Of a stretch of 64,000 nt of DNA, positions 17,604-26,466 are shown piece by piece. Source of the stretch: Pseudomonadota bacterium (GTDB lineage: Bacteria; Pseudomonadota; Gammaproteobacteria; UBA1113); NCBI GenBank assembly GCA_021782495.1, contig JAJXUV010000003.1:1-64000 (forward strand), given 5' to 3'. Made by a program: the position numbers and the translations under genes. The first letter of the stretch is position 1, and each line of letters starts with the position of its first letter. Below the pieces are notes generated by a model. The model saw only the letters and a list, made by a program, of their open reading frames with translations. It searched no databases and had not been told where the DNA came from.

Positions 17604-18305
17604 TTAACTTAAAAAGAATTTCAAACCCAAATCAACATTGTTCGTGGTATATTTTGAAGGGAAATTATTCCCGCCCTGAATCCATGCATTGAGATAACGG
17701 TATTCTAGATCCAGTTCAACCGCGTGGTTAAAGGCATAAGCAACCCCAGCCAAAAGCTGGCCACTGAAAGCTCCTTTCCAGGTTGAGGTGGTTTTGTCAA
17801 ATCCACTATTCTTCGCAGGTTGATAATCATAATCTATCCCTGAACCCCCTATGCCGGCACCCGCAAATACGCCAAAACCCGTGTCACGACGCAAATTTAA
17901 AATCAAGTTTGTCATAGCATTCACACTGGTGGTGCGGCCACTGACATTAAAGTTTGGAAGCCCCGTGATACTTAAGGTATCTGCACTGTTATTGGCAACA
18001 TTGATTTCTTCTTCAATGCGCAAAAGCGCGTAATCGTATCCAAAAGAGATCCCACCATTATATCCCAATTTGCTTTTTAAACTTGCATTTATGCCATCTT
18101 TGCCCACAGTTTGATTATTTAAGGATGTACCACCGCCTTCTATCCCTAAATAGAATCCTTTATGCTTCACCGCGGGGCTGTAATCCGGATTCACCACCGA
18201 GCCTGCGGGCGGCGCATTGTCTTCATCCCAAGAAGAAGCTTGTGCTGCCTCAATACCGATTAAGAACACTGCCAAAAGAGCGATCACCTTTTTGAAATTG
18301 TACAT
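17604..18305 (-). CDS. Outer-membrane beta-barrel protein (opacity/OmpA-like)
   Basis: 233 aa: signal peptide MYNFKKVIALLAVFLIGIEA with cleavage near AQA-SS, then alternating hydrophobic/polar strands typical of 8-stranded barrels (KGFYLGIEGGG, GGISFGYDYALLRIEEE, FGVFAGAGIG, AVELDLEYRYL) and a C-terminal strand VDLGLKFFLS. It probably sits in the outer membrane; adhesion or porin function cannot be decided. It lies upstream of rpoS on the same strand, about 27 bases away, but a shared transcript is not certain. Confidence 0.8.
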   Translation of the reverse strand: MYNFKKVIALLAVFLIGIEAAQASSWDEDNAPPAGSVVNPDYSPAVKHKGFYLGIEGGGTSLNNQTVGKDGINASLKSKLGYNGGISFGYDYALLRIEEEINVANNSADTLSITGLPNFNVSGRTTSVNAMTNLILNLRRDTGFGVFAGAGIGGSGIDYDYQPAKNSGFDKTTSTWKGAFSGQLLAGVAYAFNHAVELDLEYRYLNAWIQGGNNFPSKYTTNNVDLGLKFFLS

Positions 18306-18419
18306 AATATAGTCCTTTTCAGAGTTTAAATAAGAAATTTATCATACAGGGTTTACGCAAAGCAGTAAAGTCTTGGGTTATGGGTCACTTACAAGTAAAT
18401 GAAAAATAAAAGATTTTTC

Positions 18420-18448
18420 TTGCTATTTTTGTTTTTTTATGATACACT
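18420..18448 (+). promoter_or_regulatory. Candidate promoter of the small Gly/Ala-rich gene
   Basis: TTGCTA at 18420-18425 and TACACT at 18443-18448 with a 17-base, T-rich spacer, about 80 bases before the ATG. Confidence 0.45.
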
Positions 18449-18526
18449 TTTTAAGTTCTTAGCGATTAAAAATATATATTTTTAATCTTTTATAAGGTTC
18501 GAAATTTTAATTGTGAGGGTAAAATT

Positions 18527-18913
18527 ATGACTATAGAAAATTCTAATCTAACGGAAAATGTAGCAGATGAAGGTACGCCAGTATTAGTGAATGAAGATTC
18601 AGCAAACGATTCTAACTGTATTCCAACTAAAAGAACGGTAGCAGGGGTTGTGGCAACGATTGGTGTAGCGGCTACAACAGGGGCTATAGGGGGAGCTACA
18701 GGCTATGGATTGTGGAAATTATGCACCTTAGGAGGTGTATTAACCTCTCCAAGCGCACCTGCAGCAACTTGGATTGGTTGCGGTGCTGCTTCCTGCGGTG
18801 GCTTTGGTGGTGTTTTTACAGGCCTAAGCTTTTTTGGCAAGCAACCTAATAATCCGCAATCAGATATGACAACGCCTGTAACAGCACCTACACCTGGTGT
18901 AATGAGGGAGTGA
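18527..18913 (+). CDS. Unrecognised small glycine/alanine-rich membrane-type protein
   Basis: 128 aa. No family recognised. Residues 1-38 are polar and acidic; residues 39-64 form a Gly/Ala-zipper hydrophobic segment (VVATIGVAATTGAIGGATGY); residues 82-105 form a second small-residue segment containing cysteines (WIGCGAASCGGFGGVF); the tail is Thr/Pro-rich. A GTGAGGG purine box and a terminator frame it as a monocistronic gene. Glycine-zipper proteins of this type often insert in membranes or are secreted effectors; neither is shown here. Confidence 0.6.
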   Translation: MTIENSNLTENVADEGTPVLVNEDSANDSNCIPTKRTVAGVVATIGVAATTGAIGGATGYGLWKLCTLGGVLTSPSAPAATWIGCGAASCGGFGGVFTGLSFFGKQPNNPQSDMTTPVTAPTPGVMRE

Positions 18914-18927
18914 TGAAAGCAAATTAT

Positions 18928-18972
18928 CGAGCCACGATTATTTTTTAACAGTCGGGGCTCGGTGCTTTTTTT
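18928..18972 (+). terminator. Intrinsic terminator after the small Gly/Ala-rich gene
   Basis: CGAGCC-A-CGA pairs with TCG-G-GGCTCG (18928 to 18961), followed by GTGC and a T7 run. It lies 15 bases past the stop. Confidence 0.65.
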
Positions 18973-19183
18973 CTTCACTTTACTTTTGTATTTTCATCAA
19001 GAAACCGAACGATTTGATTTACGCTTGATTTCTCTATCTTATACTCTCAATCACCCGGTACTCAGTTATCGTAATTAGACTATTTTTTTACTAACGCGTA
19101 TACTACCTACATTAGGCATGGGCTTAGTTCGCGAGGCTATTTAGGCAGCTCCGTGCCAGCCCCATTATAGTAGGATATTTAAA

Positions 19184-19678
19184 ATGTTCGCTCTACTAAG
19201 CCCCGTTATTCGCTCTATTCATCTATTATTCATCGCGATCTTTTTAGGCTTGCAGATAGCCAGCTATTATTATGTGATAACGAGTCAACGTAGCGATTCT
19301 TTACTATTGCAACGATACACATTGAGTTTAATATTATTTCTTGATTGGATATTACTGATAATCATTGCGGGTATTTACCTTACTTGCGCTTATTTAGTGT
19401 ATCATATCGCTACGCTTTTTTATGCTACACCATGGATCCATACAGCTTGTGTTGCGCTGACTATAGTTGTTTTGTGTTTTTGTGCCAATATGTTTATTCA
19501 ATACAAAAATCTTAAGATACTGAGATATCAACTGGAATTAAGTGAAAGCGTGCAACCTCTACAGCCTATGGCCAAAGCGCAAAGAAAATATAATAAAATG
19601 ATGCACATTAATTATATTCTAATTATCTTTCTTTTAATTTTAATCATTCATGATGCTGTTACACGTTCAACTTTTTAG
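19184..19678 (+). CDS. Four-helix inner-membrane protein, unknown
   Basis: 164 aa with four predicted membrane segments (about residues 7-27, 45-70, 82-105 and 143-160) and a short charged cytoplasmic loop. It resembles DUF2269-type membrane proteins in outline, and a DUF2269 gene lies two genes downstream. It is nine bases before the SDR gene, so the three genes probably form an operon. No catalytic motif seen. Confidence 0.65.
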   Translation: MFALLSPVIRSIHLLFIAIFLGLQIASYYYVITSQRSDSLLLQRYTLSLILFLDWILLIIIAGIYLTCAYLVYHIATLFYATPWIHTACVALTIVVLCFCANMFIQYKNLKILRYQLELSESVQPLQPMAKAQRKYNKMMHINYILIIFLLILIIHDAVTRSTF

Positions 19679-19687
19679 GGGTATGTT

Positions 19688-20983
19688 ATGAGTAAAATAT
19701 TGATTACCGGTGGGACAGGATTTATCGCTAGACAAATTATTGCTACCTTAGTTTCTGAGGGTCACAACATTGTGGCAACCGCACGAGAATCAGCGTTATT
19801 AGGCCGTGTTTTTCCCAATATTAAGGTTATAGAGAGTAATTTCTTAAAAGATACCGCTATAGCAACTTGGATAAAGAGACTGGAAGGTATAGATATAGTC
19901 ATCAATTGTGTCGGTGTATTGCAACATTGCGCGCCAGAAGAAATTTGGCAAATTCATTATTATACCCCCAAATTGCTTTTCGATGCTTGTCTGCAAACGG
20001 GCGTTAAAAAGATCATTCAAATTTCTGCTTTAGGCATTGACAAGCACGAAGCTCCTTATTGCACCAGCAAGTTAGCCGCTGATGAGTATTTGCAGCAACT
20101 TAAAATTGATTCAACCATCATTCGCCCTTCCTTAGTTTTTGGTACGGGTTCCTATGGAGGAAGTTCCCTCTTTCGTGGTTTAGCTGGATTACCTTTCATC
20201 ATACCACTGCCTGGAAATGGACAAAAAAAATTGCAACCTATACACATAGAAGATTTGGCAAAGATTGTGGCTATTTCACTCCATGCTTCGGGGAAAGCGA
20301 TGATACCCGCTGTGGGCTCAGAGCAATTAAGTTTGAGGCGCATATTGAATTTAACTCGAGAATGGTTAGGGTTCAATAAAGCAATCAATTTTAAAGTCCC
20401 GCTGTCACTGATTAAAGCGGTAGCTATTCTAGGTAATTTTTTTAGAAAAACTCCGATCAATAGCACTAGTGTAGGCATGATGCAAATTGACAATGTTGCA
20501 AAAGAAGAAGAATTAAAGCAATTACAACAGCTAATCTCGTTTCAGCCACGAGGTTTTGAAGAAGCTTTATTCAGCCAACCGAGCCAAGTACAAGATAGGT
20601 GGCACGCGCGACTTTATTTTTTGAGACCATTGGCTCGCTATGGAATTGCTTTTTTATGGATTTGGACAGCGGTGGTGAGTTTATTCTTTTATCCCAAAAC
20701 TGAAAGTTATGCTTTGCTATCCCATATGGGAATTACACCATTCTTTCAACCCGTTTTATTATACATGAGTGCTTTATTGGATGGATTGCTAGGATTTAGC
20801 TTGTTGTTTTGCTATCGACTACGGTTAACTGCCAGTTTGCAAATAAGTTTAATGGTTATATACAGTTTGCTGATTAGCTTTTGGCTACCGATTTATTGGC
20901 TAGAACCTTTCGCACCTATTGCAAAAAACATCCCCATTATTGTTTTAACCTTGATTATCATCGCTTTGGAATCTGATAGATGA
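19688..20983 (+). CDS. SDR/NAD-dependent epimerase fused to a DoxX-like membrane domain
   Basis: 431 aa. Residues 1-290 are an atypical extended SDR: Rossmann motif TGGTGFIARQII at the start, INCVGVLQ for the cofactor, and ISALGID with APYCTSKLAADEYL in the active-site region. The usual YxxxK is represented by YCTSK. Residues 310-431 hold four membrane helices of the DoxX/DoxD-like type. This fusion is known as SDR-DoxX-like and its substrate is unknown; quinone or sugar/lipid substrates are guesses. A start box GGGG precedes the ATG. Confidence 0.82.
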   Translation: MSKILITGGTGFIARQIIATLVSEGHNIVATARESALLGRVFPNIKVIESNFLKDTAIATWIKRLEGIDIVINCVGVLQHCAPEEIWQIHYYTPKLLFDACLQTGVKKIIQISALGIDKHEAPYCTSKLAADEYLQQLKIDSTIIRPSLVFGTGSYGGSSLFRGLAGLPFIIPLPGNGQKKLQPIHIEDLAKIVAISLHASGKAMIPAVGSEQLSLRRILNLTREWLGFNKAINFKVPLSLIKAVAILGNFFRKTPINSTSVGMMQIDNVAKEEELKQLQQLISFQPRGFEEALFSQPSQVQDRWHARLYFLRPLARYGIAFLWIWTAVVSLFFYPKTESYALLSHMGITPFFQPVLLYMSALLDGLLGFSLLFCYRLRLTASLQISLMVIYSLLISFWLPIYWLEPFAPIAKNIPIIVLTLIIIALESDR

Positions 20984-21456
20984 CTTTATATGAAAAGCTG
21001 AAAATAATACATATCATCACTGCCTCTGTTTTATTCGGAACGGGTTTGGGCACTGCTATATATATGCTGTATGCCAATATATTAAAAAATATTTCAATTA
21101 TTGCTTTGGCAACTCGGCGCGTGGTTAAAGCGGATTGGTTATTTACGGGAATTTCGGGTGTGTTACAACCACTCACTGGAATAGCCATGTTGTATCTCAA
21201 GGGATATAAGCTCACTAACGCTTGGGCTATTGCTGTATTCACCTGTTATTCTATTGCTGCGGTATGTTGGTTTATTGTGGTCTACTTGCAAATACGTTGC
21301 CGAGATTTAGCAATCGCCGCTCTAGAATCGAATACAGCCTTACCCCAGAAATATCAATCCTATTTTGTCGCTTGGGTTATTCTAGGTTTCCCAGCTTTTT
21401 TGTCGCTCATTCTGATATTCTATCTTATGGCAAACAACCCATTTTATAAAATCTAA
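20980..21456 (+). CDS. DUF2269-family membrane protein
   Basis: 158 aa, four membrane helices. It has the DUF2269 pattern: HIITASVLFGTGLGTAIYML at the start, TRRVVKADWLF in the first loop, and GISGVLQPLTGIAML. It overlaps the stop of the SDR-DoxX gene by four bases (ATGA), so the two are translationally coupled and probably work together, perhaps in membrane redox chemistry (inference). Confidence 0.8.
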   Translation: MTLYEKLKIIHIITASVLFGTGLGTAIYMLYANILKNISIIALATRRVVKADWLFTGISGVLQPLTGIAMLYLKGYKLTNAWAIAVFTCYSIAAVCWFIVVYLQIRCRDLAIAALESNTALPQKYQSYFVAWVILGFPAFLSLILIFYLMANNPFYKI

Positions 21457-21515
21457 AGCTGGAATAAGCCTCTTGTATTTTGCTAGAGAATATGGTGCAA
21501 TATCCTCTCATTTAT

Positions 21516-21623
21516 GGTAGTTCACCTATCTGTTTGCGACGATACATTGCAAACCCCGCCAGATTCGGAAGAAAGCAACGGTAGCGGTCGATTTGTGCGC
21601 AGATTTTGGGTGGGTGGACTGCC
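21516..21623 (+). ncRNA. ffs: Signal recognition particle RNA (4.5S RNA)
   Basis: The conserved apical hairpin is recognisable: GCCAGATTCGGAAGAAAGCA with the GGAA tetraloop and the GCA of the symmetric loop, corresponding to GUCAGGUCCGGAAGGAAGCAG in E. coli 4.5S RNA, followed by ACGGTAGCGG. The ends close: GGTAGTTCACCT (21516-21527) pairs over 12 positions with GGGTGGACTGCC (21612-21623), allowing G-U pairs. It lies immediately upstream of dnaX, a common place for ffs. The RNA pairs with Ffh for membrane-protein targeting. Ends are estimated to within a few bases. Confidence 0.85.
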
Positions 21624-21648
21624 TCCAATTCAGTCACAGGTAATTAAT

Positions 21649-23178
21649 ATGGCGAGTTATGCCTTAGCCCGTACGTATCGGCCGCAATCCTTTGCTGAAG
21701 TCATCGGGCAAGCCCCTATTGTACAAGCTTTGACAAATGCTTTGAGTACTGGCCGATTACACCACGCTTATTTATTCAGCGGTACGCGCGGCGTCGGCAA
21801 AACTTCCTTGGCCAGGCTTTTGGCCAAATGCTTGTCTTGCGAACAAGGCCCTTCTGCTACACCCTGCGGAATTTGTTCGGCCTGCCAGGCAATTGTGCGG
21901 GGAAATTACATCGACTTGTTGGAAGTAGACGCCGCTTCGCGCACTAAAGTCGAAGACACACGCGAACTTTTAGACAGTGTGCATTACCCCCCCTTGATGG
22001 GGCGCACTAAAATTATTTTAATTGACGAAGTGCATATGTTGTCCGGACACAGTTTCAATGCTTTGTTAAAAACTTTGGAAGAGCCTCCTACGCACGTGGT
22101 ATTTTTATTGGCGACGACTGAACCCGAAAAGTTGCCGAGCACGATTTTATCCCGTTGTTTGCAGTTTAATTTAAAACCTTTAAGCGAACAGTCTTTAATT
22201 CAGCATTTTAGCCGTATTTTAGAGAAAGAAAATATTTCTTTTGAACCCACTGCCGTTGCGCTTATTGCCCAATCCGCACAAGGCAGTGTGCGAGATGGTT
22301 TGAGTCTTTTAGAACCCTGTATCGCTTTTTGTGGCTCGAAACTCACTGCCGTTCAAGTCAGCGAATTATTGGGTTTGGCTGATCATACTTCTGTGCAAAG
22401 CTTATTGGATGCTTTATTTGCCGAAGATGCCATTCAAGTCTTTGCTTTGATCCGTCAATTAGCGGAAAAGGGCGCGGATTTCAATGAAGTTTTAAGTGCT
22501 TTTATACGCGCTTTGCACCAAATAGCTATGGATCAGGTTTTGAAAAAAGAATCGCCCTCTAAAGAAATCGCAGAACGCATTCAATTGTTTTATCAAATTG
22601 CTCTCTTAGGCCAACGCGATCTCCCCCTAGCCCCTAATCCCCAAATGGGTTTTGAAATGATCTTTATACGACTGCTCGCTTTTCAACCCTGGTCTTCTGA
22701 GTCAACCGCTAATCCCGACTTAAAAAAAAACTCTGAAAATCTAGAAACAGTTGAAAGCTCCGAGGCTTCCTCGATTAATACGGTTGAGCCCGAATCTATA
22801 GAGTGGAATACGCTATACCCTAAGCTTAATTTAAGTGGATTATGTGCTCTTTTGGCAAGCCATTGTGCTTTATTAAAACAGGAAGAGAATTGTTGGTATT
22901 TTGTGTTAAATCAAGAACATAGCGCTTTATATGACAAAAATCAGGAAAAGGTATTAGCTCAGGCTTTAAGTGCTTATTTTAATATTGCGATAAGCGTTTC
23001 CATAGAGATAGGTTCTGCTGAGCTTCATACCCCGGAAAAGATTCGTCAGCAGAAAGCAGAAGAGGCTTTGGCCACTGTTCGCCAATCTTTAGAAGAAAAT
23101 CCCCGCTTTAGGCAGATTTTGGAGCAATTTCATGGTATAATAGTGCCTGACTCGATGGTGAGTCTAGAACATGAATAA
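21649..23178 (+). CDS. dnaX: DNA polymerase III subunits gamma/tau
   Basis: 509 aa from the ATG at 21649 (MASYALARTYRPQSFAEVIG), the family's usual start; the longer in-frame reading from 21514 would be the SRP RNA. Walker A GTRGVGKTS, four zinc cysteines (CEQGPSATPCGICSAC), Walker B IILIDEVHML and sensor LPSTILSRC are all present. Domains I-III span about residues 1-350, then a short tau-specific part. An A9 run at 22722-22730 (about codon 358) lies at the domain III boundary, with stop codons close behind in both other frames. It is the clamp-loader ATPase. The operon continues with ybaB and recR. Confidence 0.92.
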   Translation: MASYALARTYRPQSFAEVIGQAPIVQALTNALSTGRLHHAYLFSGTRGVGKTSLARLLAKCLSCEQGPSATPCGICSACQAIVRGNYIDLLEVDAASRTKVEDTRELLDSVHYPPLMGRTKIILIDEVHMLSGHSFNALLKTLEEPPTHVVFLLATTEPEKLPSTILSRCLQFNLKPLSEQSLIQHFSRILEKENISFEPTAVALIAQSAQGSVRDGLSLLEPCIAFCGSKLTAVQVSELLGLADHTSVQSLLDALFAEDAIQVFALIRQLAEKGADFNEVLSAFIRALHQIAMDQVLKKESPSKEIAERIQLFYQIALLGQRDLPLAPNPQMGFEMIFIRLLAFQPWSSESTANPDLKKNSENLETVESSEASSINTVEPESIEWNTLYPKLNLSGLCALLASHCALLKQEENCWYFVLNQEHSALYDKNQEKVLAQALSAYFNIAISVSIEIGSAELHTPEKIRQQKAEEALATVRQSLEENPRFRQILEQFHGIIVPDSMVSLEHE

Positions 23179-23191
23179 TGAGGTTTAAAGA

Positions 23192-23542
23192 ATGAGTGAC
23201 AATTTATCAAAATTAATGCAACAAGCTAAAGAATTACAAGCGAATATGAAAAAGGCTCAGGATGAATTAGCTGCGATGATTATCATTGGAACGGCTGGCG
23301 GCGATATGGTTCAAGCGCATGTCAATGGCTTACATTATTGCAAAAAAGTGATTTTGAGTGAGGCTGCCACACAAGGTATGTCGCCCGAAAATAGAAAACT
23401 CTTAGAAGCGATGGTTGCAGCCGCTATTAATGATGCAACGGCTAAAATTGAAAAACGTTCGCGCGAAAAATTATCGGCTTTGGCTGGTACTTTGGGAACA
23501 CTGCCGGAAGGATTTGGTGGTACTGGGAGTGATAGTAACTAA
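23192..23542 (+). CDS. ybaB: Nucleoid-associated protein YbaB/EbfC
   Basis: 116 aa, small dimeric DNA-binding protein of the YbaB/EbfC family. The pattern LSKLMQQAKELQANMKKAQDE at the start and the GDMVQAHVNGLHYCKKVILS core match; the C-terminus is GTLPEGFGGTGSDSN, while most homologues end in lPgGf-type tails. It lies 13 bases after dnaX and before recR, the standard order. Role: nucleoid organisation or expression control. A palindromic repeat element begins a few bases after its stop. Confidence 0.9.
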   Translation: MSDNLSKLMQQAKELQANMKKAQDELAAMIIIGTAGGDMVQAHVNGLHYCKKVILSEAATQGMSPENRKLLEAMVAAAINDATAKIEKRSREKLSALAGTLGTLPEGFGGTGSDSN

Positions 23543-23548
23543 TATCTA

Positions 23549-23690
23549 AACATATACGAAAAAGCCCAGATTTGGATGCAGGTTGTGTTGAATTTTAAGG
23601 AGAAAAAGCGGAGTTTACACGGGCAGAAATGAGCATTTTTCACCTTAAAATTCAACACAAGATGCGCCAAATATGCGCTTTCTGTAAAAA
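23549..23690. repeat. Palindromic dispersed element, copy A (ybaB-recR gap)
   Basis: About 140 bp. The arms at 23561-23600 and about 23641-23681 are near-perfect inverted complements (both carry TTGTGTTGAATTTTAAGG). The whole element matches, in reverse orientation, copy B at 47055-47192 (shared blocks AGATTTGGATGCAG, AAAAAGCGGAGTTTA, GAGCATTTTTCA) and the arms match copy C at 54644-54704. It encodes no protein, so this is a MITE/REP-like element. Confidence 0.8.
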
Positions 23691-23707
23691 AGTAGGAATG
23701 GTTACGG

Positions 23708-24307
23708 ATGAGTTTTAGTCCTTTAATAGATAGACTAATTGCGCAATTGCGTTTTTTACCCGGCGTTGGGCCTAAATGTGCCCAACGCATGGCTTTTCAA
23801 TTATTGGCACGCAATCGAACAGCAGGCACGCAATTGGGAGAAGCTTTGATCCACGCAATGAAGCAAGTAGGACATTGCGATCGCTGCAGAACTTTCAGTG
23901 AAACGGCGCGCTGCCAATTGTGTTCGAATGCCAGACGCGAACAAAATCTATTGTGTGTGGTCGAATCACCTTCTGATTTATTGGCTATCGAGCAAACGGG
24001 TTTTCATGGTTTATATTTTGTTTTAATGGGCCATTTGTCGCCTTTGGATGGCATTGGTCCAGAACAATTGGGTTTGGGTTTACTCAAACAACGTTTACAA
24101 ACTGAAAGCTTGAGCGAATTGATCATTGCGACTAATCCTACTGTAGAAGGCGAAGCGACGGCGCATTATATTCACGAATTAAGTCTGCCCTATTCCGTAC
24201 GCGTGACGCGCATTGCACACGGTGTACCTCTAGGTGGTGAATTGGAATTCATCGATGGTGGCACTTTGGCGAGGGCTTTGGCTAGCCGCGAAGTTTTGAG
24301 TGAATAA
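23708..24307 (+). CDS. recR: Recombination protein RecR
   Basis: 199 aa. The helix-hairpin-helix ([20 protein letters not shown], about residues 13-32), the four-cysteine zinc site (CDRCRTF, CQLC, about 58-73) and the Toprim domain starting at [17 protein letters not shown] are all present, with the C-terminal GxELEF and ALASRE. Known RecR acts with RecF and RecO to load RecA on gaps. It is separated from ybaB by repeat element A, which may uncouple it from dnaX-ybaB transcription. Confidence 0.93.
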   Translation: MSFSPLIDRLIAQLRFLPGVGPKCAQRMAFQLLARNRTAGTQLGEALIHAMKQVGHCDRCRTFSETARCQLCSNARREQNLLCVVESPSDLLAIEQTGFHGLYFVLMGHLSPLDGIGPEQLGLGLLKQRLQTESLSELIIATNPTVEGEATAHYIHELSLPYSVRVTRIAHGVPLGGELEFIDGGTLARALASREVLSE

Positions 24308-24311
24308 ACCC

Positions 24312-25442
24312 TCATCTTTCTCGAGGCGAAAATCCTTTTCGAACCCCATCAGCAAATAAATTAATCGCCAAAATAAAAATAAACATTAGCACAAAAGCAC
24401 TCATCAAAGGCCACCACACAACCGGTTCACGCGCTAATTCCAAACGGGCTGCGGCGATCATATTGCCCCAACTGTACATGTTGGGATCGACACCTACACC
24501 GATGTAAGTCAAGACAGCTTCGGCCATCACCAAGGCACTAAAATCTAAGACCACCGTGATCAAAACCAAATGCGAAATGTTCGGCAAAATATGTCGCAAC
24601 ATAATCCCCATACTCCCTTTTCCCATTGCTCTGGCTGCCAATACAAAATCACTTTCTCGTAATTTTAAAGTTTCAGCACGAATAATTCGGCACAAAGTGG
24701 TCCATGAAGTTAAACCCAAAATTGCGCATAAAGTCAGTAAGCGAATGTCAGCACGAACGGTATTCGTCAGAAACCAATTGGGATGCGCCTCTACATAAAT
24801 TTGCATCGCTAAAATACTGGCGGCAATCAATAAAACGCCCGGAATAGAACTCAAAGTGATATAAACAAATTGAACCAGATCGTCAATCCATCCTCCAAAA
24901 TACCCGGCTGGAATCGCCGCTATGATGGCAAAAGGCAGCATCAATAAGGTTGTTAAAGCGCCCAACAAAACGCCAGTACGAATACTTTTAATGGCAATAT
25001 AAAAAACATCTTGGCCTATTTTATTCGTTCCCATAATATGCGGTGTATGCTTTAAAGGAATGAAAAGGTTTTGCATTGTGCCTGTTTTAGTGGGCATCCA
25101 TTCTTTTTGATACAAATGCTTGGAAAAAGGCGCAGAATAAGTTTCCTCATTTATGACTGGCAAAGGCATCAAACTTAAATCCAAGACACTCCGTGCTGTG
25201 TAGGGATCAGCTTTGAAACCAAAGCGATCCTTCAACACAATAAAGTGCATCGAATCCAATAGCGCAATGGTGATGTAAAAAAGTACAATGCAAAAACTTA
25301 CCTTTGCCGCGGGCTGGGTGAAAATGCTTTTCCAAATTTTTTGCAAATGATCGTGTTGATACACAAAAATCAGATAGAAAAACACAAAGAGCAACAACAG
25401 ATAAAAAAGCAAATCTGAAGCGAGAAACATCCAGTGAATCAT
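24312..25442 (-). CDS. Peptide ABC transporter permease (OppC/DppC/YejE type)
   Basis: 376 aa inner-membrane permease, six membrane segments. The EAA loop that docks the ATPase is clear (ARAMGKGSMGIMLRHILPN, about residues 270-288). The periplasmic domain between helices 1 and 2 is longer than in standard OppC. It is the third gene after the binding protein and the OppB-type permease, with five bases between the permeases. The operon ends here against convergent recR: no ATPase gene is present. Substrate most likely oligopeptides. Confidence 0.85.
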   Translation of the reverse strand: MIHWMFLASDLLFYLLLLFVFFYLIFVYQHDHLQKIWKSIFTQPAAKVSFCIVLFYITIALLDSMHFIVLKDRFGFKADPYTARSVLDLSLMPLPVINEETYSAPFSKHLYQKEWMPTKTGTMQNLFIPLKHTPHIMGTNKIGQDVFYIAIKSIRTGVLLGALTTLLMLPFAIIAAIPAGYFGGWIDDLVQFVYITLSSIPGVLLIAASILAMQIYVEAHPNWFLTNTVRADIRLLTLCAILGLTSWTTLCRIIRAETLKLRESDFVLAARAMGKGSMGIMLRHILPNISHLVLITVVLDFSALVMAEAVLTYIGVGVDPNMYSWGNMIAAARLELAREPVVWWPLMSAFVLMFIFILAINLFADGVRKGFSPRER

Positions 25443-25447
25443 TCACA

Positions 25448-26422
25448 TTACTCCAAACGGATGCGAGGATCAGCATAGGTATAAGCCAAATCCGTTAAAA
25501 TAAGGCCCAGAATATACAGCACTGTTCCCAAATACACCATTACACGAACAATCGCGAAATCTTGTTGTAAAATGGCGTCCATCGTATAACTGCCTAAACC
25601 GGGGATCCCAAAAAAAGATTCTAGCAATAAGCTGCCCAAAAACAAAGAAGGGATCAAGACCACCACACCCGTTAAAATCGGCAAAGCCCCGTTGGGCAAT
25701 ACATGGTGCAATAAAATTTGCATCGAAGATAATCCTTTGGCTTTAGCCAATTGAACGTATTCTTTGTTCGCTTCTTCTAAAAAAATGGCACGATACCAAC
25801 GGGCATCGGCGCCTAAACTGCTGATAATCGCAATCAGGATCGGTAAAATCACAAACTTAAATTGCGACCAGCCGGGACTATAGCCCGACAAAGGCACCCA
25901 ATGCCACCATTTTGCTACAATGAATTGACCGAAAATAATGTAAAACAAAGTGGAAATAGACATAATGATGAGACACAGTAGCACCATACTACGTTCAATC
26001 CACGTTTCTCGAAACAGCACCATAGAAAGCGCGACGGATACATTGACGATAATTCCCAAAATAAAACTCGGAAGTGCAATCGCCAAACTCGGCCCCATTC
26101 GCATTTTGAGATCGTTGCTGATATTTCGGTTCGCATCAGATTGTCCAAAATCGAAAACCAACATTTTTAAAGATTTTTCAAAAAATAAAGTATCGGTCAA
26201 GTGATGCAAAGCACTCGCATGAAAATTGTAAAAAATAGGTTTGTCGTAACCATGTTCTTTTTTCCAATCTTGTATCGCTGCGGTGGTCACGTGTTTATTT
26301 CCGAGTTGTAAACGAGCCATATCGTCCGGGCTGTTGAGTTTAAAATACAATAGAAAGGTAATAAGATTCACTACCAAGATAACTGGTATCGCGTATAAAA
26401 TCCTTTTAATGACATAAGCTAA
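25448..26422 (-). CDS. Peptide ABC transporter permease (OppB/DppB/YejB type)
   Basis: About 324 aa from MLAYVIKRILYAIPVILVVN (start at 26422), which is the conserved OppB-type N-terminus; an in-frame ATG at 26458 adds 12 residues with no family support. Six membrane helices and the EAA loop AKAKGLSSMQILLHHVLPNG (about residue 225) are visible, with GxxLxExxFxIPGLG (LLLESFFGIPGLG). Partner of the downstream OppC-type gene. Confidence 0.85.
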   Translation of the reverse strand, partial: LAYVIKRILYAIPVILVVNLITFLLYFKLNSPDDMARLQLGNKHVTTAAIQDWKKEHGYDKPIFYNFHASALHHLTDTLFFEKSLKMLVFDFGQSDANRNISNDLKMRMGPSLAIALPSFILGIIVNVSVALSMVLFRETWIERSMVLLCLIIMSISTLFYIIFGQFIVAKWWHWVPLSGYSPGWSQFKFVILPILIAIISSLGADARWYRAIFLEEANKEYVQLAKAKGLSSMQILLHHVLPNGALPILTGVVVLIPSLFLGSLLLESFFGIPGLGSYTMDAILQQDFAIVRVMVYLGTVLYILGLILTDLAYTYADPRIRLE

Positions 26423-26466
26423 CATGTTGTCAACATCCTTATATACTCTTACTCTCAAATTTTAAA

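Noticed and set aside
21514-21648. N-terminal extension of DnaX
   Set aside because: The bases form the SRP RNA, and the family start is the ATG at 21649.
23539-23790. Minus-strand frame across the ybaB-recR gap
   Set aside because: It lies in the palindromic repeat and runs into recR; no ribosome-binding site.
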